NCBI GenBank assembly: GCA_014382085.1
Contig: JACNKJ010000026.1
Location: 1-6,303 of the forward strand
Origin: a bacterium
GTDB taxonomy: Bacteria > Krumholzibacteriota > Krumholzibacteriia > JACNKJ01
Length of the DNA: 6,303 nucleotides
Direction: 5' to 3'
Positions 1 through 5,824 of the stretch are shown here, one piece after another; position 1 is the stretch's first letter; each line of letters starts with the position of its first letter. A model generated the notes under the pieces. The model was given only the letters and a program-made list of their open reading frames with translations, did not search any database and was not told the DNA's origin. The position numbers and the translations under genes are program-made.

Positions 1-1718
1 GCCCACAATTCCGGGGGAGGTCCGTTGTTCACCGAGGATCCGAAGGGGCGTTCCCATCCATCGGCGCGCCATATGCGATAACCTTCGAAGTCATAGATGA
101 GTTCGCTGACGTCGGGCACGAGTTCGCTGAAGTTGTCCCAGAATAGGACATTCTTGCCTTCCGTGGGCCAAATCCTCAGATTCGGCGGAGGAGGCGGAGA
201 ACCGTAGAGCCAGTTGATCTGAGTTTCCTTGCCGTCCAGACCCGTACACCAGTATTCGGAATTGTCGCAAAGCTGATTCGCGAGTTCCTCGAAGAGGCAA
301 TCATCATTGACCCATGTAGGTGTGTTGGCGGGAATGTCCATGATGAAGGTACTGTCGCAGGGATTCGTCCAGCTTACGTCAAAGCGTTCCTCGATGAGCG
401 TTTCGTCGCAGGCCTGACTCTGGGGTGGTGTTTCGACGTCCTGATCCAGATTGAACCAGTTACCATCGAAGGTCAGCTTTGCCTGGGCCGCATTTTCGAG
501 CAAGCCGTCGCGTCCGCGTCCCACCACGAAGGCAACCTGGAAGGTTAGGCTGTCGCCGGAGAGGAAGAGGAAGGGACCGGCGGAAAGAAGCATGCGGTAG
601 TCGCGCGGGACGATGGGTGGACGATCATTACCCTCGGCCGACATGAGCAGGTAGCGCTCACGGTCATTGGACGGGTCGCCGCCCTCTTCGAAGGAAGCGT
701 TGCCCGAGAAAGCCTGCCAGGAGCGAAGCTGCACGCGTGGAGGCGCTGTTACGCCACTGGGATCGATGCTGTGCCCCATGAACATGATGCCGATTTCGCC
801 TTCGGTGCGGCCTTCGTCGCCGTCATCATCGAAGGCCACGCCCATGGCATACTCCACGGGAATGTTGAAGGAGCCCTTCTGGACGCAGCGGATGTCGGAG
901 ACCACGTCTACCAGATCGTCTTCGAAGTTCGCGGGGATATCGCGAGGACCCACATCGGGGTCGGCGAAGAAACCCAGGTAGAAGTCTTCCAAAGTCTGCT
1001 CACCCACGTTGCGAATGGTGAACTCGACGCCTACGAAGTCATCCACCTGGTCGTTTTCCCACTGATAACTCTGCTGGGTGATATGCAGATTCAGAGGATG
1101 GTGATCGGGCGAGTAGCCGTAGCTCTCGGGCAGGTAGTCCCGATAGGTGCAGGTGAACATTTGATTGGAGATGGCCGCGAAGTCTTCATCGATGGAGCCG
1201 TCATTGTCGTTGTCGATTCCATCCAGGGCGTCTTCGTCGATGCTGCCGTCACCGTCGTCATCGGCCGCGGGAGAAGGCAGGCGATTGCCGCCGCGGGAAC
1301 CCTCGAAGCTACGATAGACGGTGAAGACCTCTTCGTTGCCCGGGCGGAATTCCCACTGCCGGAAATCGGAAGTGGAGACATAGGGCGTTCCCGAAACGAG
1401 AGCGCCGCACCAGATTCCGGCCGCCCACAGATACTCCACGCCACTGCCAGCGGGCCACTGGGCTGAAGGCGATTCGGACATTGTCCAGCCGATGGAGGGG
1501 TAGGAACCGAACACTCCAAAGTTGGTGATGTTCATCTGGAGCTCGCCGACATTGTGAACGTAGTCGCCGTCCAGTGTCATTCCACCAGAAATGGGCATGC
1601 TCCAAGAGGAGCCCGGGGGAGGTTCCTGACGAGCTTGGAGTGATGGGCTCCAAACCAATAGGATGGAAAGGCAGACAGCAAAGGCCAGTCCCATCCTAGG
1701 TGATCGCGATAACTGCAT
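1..1718 (-). CDS. Large secreted protein with paired acidic DxDxDG motifs and a fibronectin-like segment; 3' end outside the window
   Basis: I do not recognise a named family. 572 codons are visible from ATG at 1718, open to the left edge with no stop or frameshift. Residues 1-29 form a signal peptide: basic start, hydrophobic stretch LAFAVCLSILLVW, likely cleavage after SLQA. The mature protein is therefore exported. Residues 153-180 hold two back-to-back D-x-D-x-D-G-x-x-D-E motifs, which resemble calcium-binding loops. Residues 437-491 contain five cysteines (437, 454, 474, 484, 491), possibly disulfide-bonded. A proline run at 508-512 links to a segment (about 513-560, including VLFWDN and YDFEGYRIWRA) that looks like a fibronectin type III or similar beta-sandwich module. 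The start is preceded by GAGGAAAGGAAA at suitable spacing; ATG at residue 9 is less likely because it would cut the signal peptide's basic end. The gene follows the receptor stop by 30 bases, so an operon is likely. Export is well supported; the function is unknown. Confidence 0.85.
   Translation of the reverse strand, partial: MQLSRSPRMGLAFAVCLSILLVWSPSLQARQEPPPGSSWSMPISGGMTLDGDYVHNVGELQMNITNFGVFGSYPSIGWTMSESPSAQWPAGSGVEYLWAAGIWCGALVSGTPYVSTSDFRQWEFRPGNEEVFTVYRSFEGSRGGNRLPSPAADDDGDGSIDEDALDGIDNDNDGSIDEDFAAISNQMFTCTYRDYLPESYGYSPDHHPLNLHITQQSYQWENDQVDDFVGVEFTIRNVGEQTLEDFYLGFFADPDVGPRDIPANFEDDLVDVVSDIRCVQKGSFNIPVEYAMGVAFDDDGDEGRTEGEIGIMFMGHSIDPSGVTAPPRVQLRSWQAFSGNASFEEGGDPSNDRERYLLMSAEGNDRPPIVPRDYRMLLSAGPFLFLSGDSLTFQVAFVVGRGRDGLLENAAQAKLTFDGNWFNLDQDVETPPQSQACDETLIEERFDVSWTNPCDSTFIMDIPANTPTWVNDDCLFEELANQLCDNSEYWCTGLDGKETQINWLYGSPPPPPNLRIWPTEGKNVLFWDNFSELVPDVSELIYDFEGYRIWRADGWERPFGSSVNNGPPPELW
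1179..1262 (-). repeat. Tandem acidic DxDxDG motif pair inside the secreted protein
   Basis: Codons 153-180 of the secreted protein encode two units of the form D-x-D-x-D-G-S-I-D-E-D, separated by the spacer ALDGI. The spacing of aspartates matches calcium-binding loops of the EF-hand, dockerin or thrombospondin type 3 kind. Metal binding is inferred from this pattern; the flanking helices of a true EF-hand are not evident. Confidence 0.6.
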
Positions 1719-1748
1719 AGAGTTTCCTTTCCTCGCGCCCGGGGCTTT

Positions 1749-4700
1749 CTAGAATTCCATTCCAAAGCCGATACGGAAGATTCGATGCGGATAGTAGACT
1801 CGGGGGTCATCGACGGGATGGAACTCATCCTCGCCGTCGCCGTCCATGTCGGCCAGGAAGGCTCCGCCGTACTGGGGATTCCCCGCGTCATCCGTCTCGG
1901 TCAAGTACTCCACATAGGCCACCTGGGCGTGTCCCGGACCCGGCCAGATTCCCGGACTGATGGAACCCACCTGATCCTGGTCGAGGAGATTTCGGCCGTC
2001 GAAAAAGAGCGTAAGATCTTGTCCCCAGATATTGAAGAATTTCTGCGCAGTCAAAGTAAGGCTGTGCGTCGCCGGAAGTCGGCGAGAGTTCTCCAACTCG
2101 GGATCCTGTCTACGAACCTGCCGATATGAGGGCGTCCAGGGATAGCCCGATCCGAAACTGTATGTGACGGATCCACCCCAACTGCCCGGATCGGCGATCT
2201 GCAATGAAACGTCGAGACTGTGACGCTGGTCCCAATTGAGAGGCAGCTCGCGTGTGGGCAGATGCGTTAGTCCGCCCGCGCTGGCGCCGAAGAGAGCGTC
2301 ACTGGCCACACCTGTGGCAAAACTGTAGGTGTAGGCGATTCGTCCGCCGTAGTTGTCGGCGAAGGAACGGGACAAGGTCATCTCAAGACCCTGGGCCGAA
2401 GCATAGGCCCTATTGATGAAACGATAAGACTGGTTGCCCGAAATGGTGTCCTGGACGGCCGTGGTCGTGATCAGCGCATAGATATCTTTGTAGAAGAGCG
2501 CGAAGTCACCGGAGACATAGGCCGAGAACTGGTGACGGATACCCGCCTGATAGGAAATCGTGATCTCGGGCTTCAGATCAGGATTACCCAACACGCCGAT
2601 GCCGGAGTTGGGATCCTGGGTCTGGAAGAGGAAATTATTGGAAGGCGCTTGAATGAATCTTCCGTAGTGGAAGTGGAACACGTCCCGGTCGGTGATGGGG
2701 AAGGCTAGTCCAAGGCGCGGGCTAAGCGCGTGCTTGTAGCGATCGATGTTGGGATCAACGCCGTCGGCGCGCAGGAGAATATCTACGCCGTTACCGGGAC
2801 TGAAGAGGTCGTAGCGCAATCCGAAGTTGGCGACCAGGCCCTGGAATTCCCAGCGATCCTGAGCATACCAGGCGGCCAAAGGTGCCTGGTTCTCGAAGTT
2901 GTTGGCGCTGAGGCCCTGTTCCTCGCCCAGATAACGTCCGGAAATGTCGTCGACCAGATCTCGGGTCACGCCCGGGTAGTTGATGGAGACGTTCTTCATG
3001 TCGTTGTACTGGATCAAGGTTCCAGTTTTGAACTTGTGACCTCGCCAGCGATTACTGGTGAGATCGAATTTCATGGTGTAGCTGATGGAACGGCGATCGT
3101 CGTATTCCGGATAGTCGTAGGCGGTGGCAAGGAAGGGATTATCCGGATCCGTGTAGTAGTTCACACCGGTCACGCGGGAATCCGTAGCTCCATTGTGCAT
3201 GAGGGCGGACTGTCCACCCGAGAGATACTCGGAAGGCTCTTTGCCGTTCACGTCCCGATGACGATTGAAATCGGATCGGGAGAGCGCGAGGCTGTAGAAG
3301 ACGTCATCGCTCAAGGTATGCTTGGCCACGAATTTCATACTATTGGTGAAGTTGTCGCTGGAAGATGTGTGCTCGGCCGAATTGTAGTAGACCTGGGACG
3401 AGTCGTCCTGCACGTAGCTCCACTGGCTGAGTCCATCCATGAATCCATCGAAGAGTTCGTCGGTGAGCACCAGGAATTCGGTGCCCGACCATGCGCTGGC
3501 CACCTTCATGGCATCGACGACCTCGAGCACGGAGACATCTGAGCCGGCAGGCTTGTAGGAAACCAGAACCTTCTGGAAATCTCTGGGCAGGCCCTGGGCC
3601 TGAAGCTGCCGGTTGTTTTGATACTCGTCGTACCAGGGTCCGTGCAGTACGGGCACGCTTCCTCGAATCACGTAGAAGAAGACCCCCTCGGCGCCACTGG
3701 ATTCAAGGCGCTCGAACATGTGAACTCGGTTGACATAGCCTTCCTGGTTCCAGTTGACGATGTAGGGATCGCTAGCCGAGTAATTCAGATTCGTCTCGAA
3801 ATTGAGCTTCAGCTTGGGACTTACCTTCCAGGTGATCTTGTTCTGCACGTTGAGAGTGCTGGAGGCTCTTTCCTTGAATTTGATGAAATCACCCAGGATC
3901 CCATACTCGTCGCGACGATCGAGTGTGAGATTTTCACCGTCCAGGAAAACGCCTTCGGCCGAGAGATACCAACGGAAATCGGGATTAAAAAGCGGGCCGC
4001 CCATGCCCAAGGCAAGGCGGTCGTAGTTGGTGTAGGTCTTATCCTGACGACCGTAGTCGTCGGTGGTGAGACGGAAGGATCCCTCGAACTGCTGGCTGCC
4101 TTCCTTGGTGACGATGTTGAATACCGCCGACTGGGCATTGCCGAATTCAGCATCCATACCGCCGATGGTCGCTTCAGCTTCGGCGATGGCCACGTTGGAC
4201 ACTTCCACCTTGCCGCCCAGCGGGTCGTCAACGGGCACACCATCAATCATGAAGGTTGCTTCGCCCGAGCGTCCACCGCGAACGTGCAGCTCGCCTCCCA
4301 CCATGACGATGCCGGCCTGAAGCGCCATGGCCTCTTCGACATTATCCACGGCGAAGTTCTTTAGGTCGTCATCGCTCACGCTTTTGCGTTCCGAGGTCGA
4401 CTTCACATCCACCAGAGCTTCAGTGCCTTCCACGATGATCATATCGACGACCAAGGAAACCGACTGGGTCATGGACATGTTGAGTGTGATGGCCTGTTCG
4501 CCGATGACCACCACGCCATCGCGCTGGATGTTCTCGTATCCCATGTAGAGACACTTGATGACATAGGTACCCGCAGGAAGCAGCAGTTTGAAACTGCCAT
4601 CCTCAAGCGTCATGGTGCCGAAGTCCGTGCCGTCCACGATCACGTTCGCAAATGGCAAAGGAGCACCCGAGTCGGCGTCGCTGACAACACCTTCGACACT

Positions 4701-4787
4701 ACCGAGCGAGGCTTGGGCCTGGACTAATGCGGGAGAAAGGAGAAGGGCCAGAACGCAGGCCAGTCTGAAATATCCCCGAGCTGTCAT
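1749..4787 (-). CDS. TonB-dependent outer-membrane receptor with carboxypeptidase-regulatory-like N-terminal domain (Oar-like)
   Basis: This 1012-residue protein is a 22-strand-type outer-membrane barrel that moves a ligand across the outer membrane using TonB energy. Residues 1-25 are a signal peptide (LACVLALLLSPALVQAQ). Residues 29-105 form a carboxypeptidase-regulatory-like sandwich (GVVSDADSGAPLPFANVIV, LEDGSF, PAGTY). Residues 128-240 are the plug, with LHVRGGRSGEATFMIDGVPV and FNIVTKEGS. The rest is barrel, including the family signature NPDLKPEITISYQAGI (735-750), and it ends in a terminal phenylalanine, as outer-membrane barrels usually do. An in-frame GTG at 4883 would add 32 residues before the signal peptide. 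ATG at 4787 is preferred because the signal peptide begins there and AAGGGG lies six bases upstream. Length and layout resemble Myxococcus Oar and other large receptors of this class. The ligand cannot be told; no siderophore- or vitamin-specific gene lies nearby. The secreted-protein gene follows after 30 bases. Confidence 0.93.
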   Translation of the reverse strand: MTARGYFRLACVLALLLSPALVQAQASLGSVEGVVSDADSGAPLPFANVIVDGTDFGTMTLEDGSFKLLLPAGTYVIKCLYMGYENIQRDGVVVIGEQAITLNMSMTQSVSLVVDMIIVEGTEALVDVKSTSERKSVSDDDLKNFAVDNVEEAMALQAGIVMVGGELHVRGGRSGEATFMIDGVPVDDPLGGKVEVSNVAIAEAEATIGGMDAEFGNAQSAVFNIVTKEGSQQFEGSFRLTTDDYGRQDKTYTNYDRLALGMGGPLFNPDFRWYLSAEGVFLDGENLTLDRRDEYGILGDFIKFKERASSTLNVQNKITWKVSPKLKLNFETNLNYSASDPYIVNWNQEGYVNRVHMFERLESSGAEGVFFYVIRGSVPVLHGPWYDEYQNNRQLQAQGLPRDFQKVLVSYKPAGSDVSVLEVVDAMKVASAWSGTEFLVLTDELFDGFMDGLSQWSYVQDDSSQVYYNSAEHTSSSDNFTNSMKFVAKHTLSDDVFYSLALSRSDFNRHRDVNGKEPSEYLSGGQSALMHNGATDSRVTGVNYYTDPDNPFLATAYDYPEYDDRRSISYTMKFDLTSNRWRGHKFKTGTLIQYNDMKNVSINYPGVTRDLVDDISGRYLGEEQGLSANNFENQAPLAAWYAQDRWEFQGLVANFGLRYDLFSPGNGVDILLRADGVDPNIDRYKHALSPRLGLAFPITDRDVFHFHYGRFIQAPSNNFLFQTQDPNSGIGVLGNPDLKPEITISYQAGIRHQFSAYVSGDFALFYKDIYALITTTAVQDTISGNQSYRFINRAYASAQGLEMTLSRSFADNYGGRIAYTYSFATGVASDALFGASAGGLTHLPTRELPLNWDQRHSLDVSLQIADPGSWGGSVTYSFGSGYPWTPSYRQVRRQDPELENSRRLPATHSLTLTAQKFFNIWGQDLTLFFDGRNLLDQDQVGSISPGIWPGPGHAQVAYVEYLTETDDAGNPQYGGAFLADMDGDGEDEFHPVDDPRVYYPHRIFRIGFGMEF
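1821..1850 (-). other. Acidic DxDxDG motif before the last beta-strand of the receptor
   Basis: Receptor residues 980-989 read DMDGDGEDEF, a D-x-D-x-D-G-x-x-E pattern like a calcium-binding loop. It sits in what should be the last extracellular loop, just before the closing strand (RIFRIGFGMEF). The same pattern occurs twice in the downstream secreted protein. Metal binding is inferred. Confidence 0.45.
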
Positions 4788-4791
4788 GAGA

Positions 4792-4799
4792 AACCCCTT
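4792..4799 (-). promoter_or_regulatory. Ribosome-binding site that decides the receptor start
   Basis: On the minus strand the receptor ATG at 4787 is preceded by AAAAAGGGGTTTCTC, with AAGGGG (4794-4799) ending six bases before the start codon. The longer reading from GTG at 4883 has no comparable site and places a non-signal stretch before the signal peptide. Confidence 0.7.
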
Positions 4800-4804
4800 T
4801 TTAA

Positions 4805-4817
4805 CATCGTCGCGATG
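4805..4817 (-). other. Small dyad CATCG-N3-CGATG next to the receptor ribosome-binding site
   Basis: A perfect 5+3+5 inverted repeat lies immediately upstream (minus-strand sense) of the AAAAAGGGG ribosome-binding site. In RNA it could form a short hairpin beside the site and affect its accessibility. Dyads this short also arise by chance. Confidence 0.3.
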
Positions 4818-4826
4818 CAAAGACCC

Positions 4827-4845
4827 TCTGTTCGGGACGAACAGA
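4827..4845. promoter_or_regulatory. Perfect 19-base palindrome TCTGTTCG-N3-CGAACAGA in the receptor leader
   Basis: Eight-base arms with a three-base centre lie 40-58 bases upstream of the receptor ATG. On the minus strand the hairpin is preceded, not followed, by TTTTT, so it is not an intrinsic terminator for the receptor transcript. It could be a dimeric repressor operator or a leader hairpin. An additional half-site CGAACA occurs at 4867-4872, in the same orientation as the arm at 4838-4843 and 29 bases from it. The regulator is unknown. Confidence 0.45.
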
Positions 4846-4937
4846 AAAACCCCCGCACCCCTATTCCGAACATAATCACCCACGAGAGACGGATGCCGTC
4901 CCTGTGGAGTGGGGTATCAAATGGGGGAAAGCCTTGA

Positions 4938-4955
4938 GCACTGGCAATTTAGTGC
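4938..4955 (-). other. Dyad GCACT-N8-AGTGC overlapping the mini-ORF stop
   Basis: A 5+8+5 inverted repeat spans the end of the six-codon mini-ORF and the weak -10 candidate. It could be an operator, or an RNA hairpin sensitive to ribosomes stopping on the mini-ORF. It is short and may be chance. Confidence 0.25.
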
Positions 4956-4975
4956 CCCCTAAAGGCCATAGTCAA
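4947..4975 (-). promoter_or_regulatory. Weak sigma70-like promoter candidate for the receptor
   Basis: On the minus strand TTGACT (4970-4975, five of six to TTGACA) is followed after 17 bases by CTAAAT (4947-4952, only three of six to TATAAT). Transcription would begin near 4940 and give a leader of about 150 bases. A better -10 match, TATACT at 5013-5018, has no good -35 at normal spacing. If the upstream TATACT were used, the mini-ORF at 4949-4969 would be transcribed; if the TTGACT element is used it would not. Confidence 0.25.
4949..4969 (-). CDS. Putative six-codon leader mini-ORF (MAFRGH) upstream of the receptor
   Basis: ATG at 4969 follows AAAAAGGGGTTGACT, which has the same AAGGGG site and the same six-base spacing as the receptor start. 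It encodes MAFRGH and stops with TAA at 4949-4951. A hairpin-forming dyad overlaps the stop. No repeated codon of one amino acid is present, so it is not a classical amino-acid attenuator. If transcribed, it should bind ribosomes as well as the receptor start does. Whether it is transcribed is unknown, because one promoter candidate would start downstream of it. Confidence 0.3.
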   Translation of the reverse strand: MAFRGH

Positions 4976-5047
4976 CCCCTTTTTAAAATGAGGGTTAAGG
5001 CGAAGAAGTTGAAGTATAAGGTTTTACCACTGCGCCATGCCTGCTAT

Positions 5048-5060
5048 CGGCTGCCAGCCG
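5048..5060 (-). other. GC-rich stem-loop just after the ligase stop
   Basis: CGGCT-N3-AGCCG begins 11 bases downstream of the ligase stop codon on the minus strand. No run of T follows, so it fails the criteria for an intrinsic terminator. It may protect the 3' end of the gcvPB-ligase message or be incidental. Confidence 0.3.
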
Positions 5061-5071
5061 CCAGCGAGCCG

Positions 5072-5824
5072 CTAAGCGCTATTCGATATTCGCCAATCAA
5101 TTGCGAATTCCTCGGAAAAGGCGGCGGCCAGGAGATCGAAGAGCCTTGTCAAAGCGGGAAGCACTTCCATCAACTCGGCGAGGTAGGCGGATTTGGAGGA
5201 AAGGACTTCTCCTGCGTGTTCCCGCGAGGAATCTGAACCCGGGAGCAGGTTCACCAGATCCAAATGGGCCGGCCCGATGGGCATAGAACCGTGCTGTAGG
5301 AAGGCCCGTTGGCCCCGCAACTGTGCGCTGCCTGCCAACTTGCGACCCTCGTACTCGATCTCAGCCAAACCCGGAGCGACAAAACAGGGAGCCGGCGAGC
5401 GTGGATCCAGATCGCCTGATGGCGCGGGGCGCGTGAGCTGGGCCTTAACCCCCAGGTCACGATAGAAACGCAAGAGCGCGCCGGCAATACTCCGGTGGGT
5501 ACCCGCCAAGGTCGCCGCGAAGCTGCCCTCGGTCGGCGCGATCACGGAGTAAGTCATCTCCTGGGCATGATAGACGGCCCTGCCGCCTGTTGGCCGCATC
5601 ACCCAGGGAATGGAGCGTTCCGCCATGGCCGCCAGGTTCAGCGCCTTCTCGGGTTTTTGATGGCGACCCAGGGACACCGTCCAGGGATTCCAGGCGTAAA
5701 GGCGTAGGGTGGGCAGACCGCGGCCCTCCTCCAATTCCCGGAAGAGGGCCATATCTCGGTCCATGTTTTCCTGGCCGGACTGTTCCCCATCGAGGATCAA
5801 CCGCCAGAGAGCGCGCTCGCTCAG
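5072..5824 (-). CDS. Lipoyl/octanoyl transferase of the LipM/LplA (biotin/lipoate ligase) family
   Basis: Cytoplasmic enzyme that transfers an octanoyl or lipoyl group to the lipoyl-domain lysine of carrier proteins such as GcvH. Numbering from the CTG start (250 residues): RPTGGRAVYH at 77-86 is the acyl-binding glycine motif; Cys147 in the 'PCFVAP' stretch sits where LipM/LipL-type enzymes carry the acyl-thioester cysteine; Lys163 lies in GRKLAGSAQ (160-168), the family lysine motif, followed by LQHGS. The cysteine favours a LipM-like transferase over an ATP-using LplA ligase, but this is not proven. The usual histidine-aspartate pair after the glycine motif is His-Ala here. Start: TTG at 5800 would give 242 residues, lose the family-typical WRLI strand and has no ribosome-binding site. 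CTG at 5824 overlaps the gcvPB stop (CTGA) and follows GGAGGT at six bases, so I prefer it. The gene ends the glycine-cleavage cluster. Confidence 0.88.
   Translation of the reverse strand: MSERALWRLILDGEQSGQENMDRDMALFRELEEGRGLPTLRLYAWNPWTVSLGRHQKPEKALNLAAMAERSIPWVMRPTGGRAVYHAQEMTYSVIAPTEGSFAATLAGTHRSIAGALLRFYRDLGVKAQLTRPAPSGDLDPRSPAPCFVAPGLAEIEYEGRKLAGSAQLRGQRAFLQHGSMPIGPAHLDLVNLLPGSDSSREHAGEVLSSKSAYLAELMEVLPALTRLFDLLAAAFSEEFAIDWRISNSA

Larger units (their letters stand above)
4792..4986 (-). repeat. 13-base direct repeat TTAAAAAGGGGTT flanking the receptor leader
   Basis: The minus strand contains TTAAAAAGGGGTT exactly twice, at 4974-4986 and 4792-4804, 182 bases apart. In both copies four further bases separate the repeat from an ATG. 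The left copy is the receptor's ribosome-binding site; the right copy precedes the mini-ORF at 4949-4969. The span given covers both copies and the DNA between them. Confidence 0.6.
4788..5071. other. 284-base intergenic leader between the ligase gene and the receptor gene
   Basis: No full-length gene fits here on either strand. The plus-strand open frame that crosses this gap continues antisense into the ligase gene and has no recognisable product. The gap contains the post-ligase stem-loop, promoter candidates, the mini-ORF, the 13-base direct repeat and three dyads described separately. I could not match it to a known riboswitch (no convincing cobalamin or TPP signature). Confidence 0.6.

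Noticed and set aside
771..1466. Long plus-strand open frame of 231 codons.
   Set aside because: It lies wholly antisense to the secreted-protein gene, has no recognisable motif or clear ribosome-binding site, and is explained by codon bias of the minus-strand gene.
1..1718. Several short minus-strand open frames suggesting a broken gene at the left side.
   Set aside because: Translation from ATG at 1718 is continuous for 572 codons to the window edge. The short frames are shadows; the gene is intact as far as can be seen.
2730..3542. Long plus-strand open frame of 270 codons.
   Set aside because: Antisense to the receptor barrel; the translation is valine- and glycine-rich without motifs, typical of a shadow frame.
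3618..4364. Long plus-strand open frame of 248 codons.
   Set aside because: Antisense to the receptor plug and early barrel, where the minus-strand protein has clear family motifs.
4827..4845. LexA or SOS box.
   Set aside because: The arms are oriented GTTC then GAAC, opposite to the Bacillus-type GAAC-N4-GTTC, and no SOS gene is present.
4827..4849. Hairpin with an adjacent A/T run as an intrinsic terminator.
   Set aside because: In the direction of transcription the T run precedes the hairpin. On the plus strand the hairpin is followed by A, not T, so neither orientation fits.
4788..4883. 32-residue N-terminal extension of the receptor from GTG at 4883.
   Set aside because: It precedes a complete signal peptide, has no ribosome-binding site, and covers the palindrome and leader dyads, so it is better read as untranslated leader.
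5021..5042. Minus-strand GGCATGGCGCAGTGGTAAAACC, which resembles the 5' part of a tRNA (A-box and D-loop).
   Set aside because: The D-stem does not pair (GCGC against AACC). I found no anticodon stem, T-arm or closing acceptor stem downstream.
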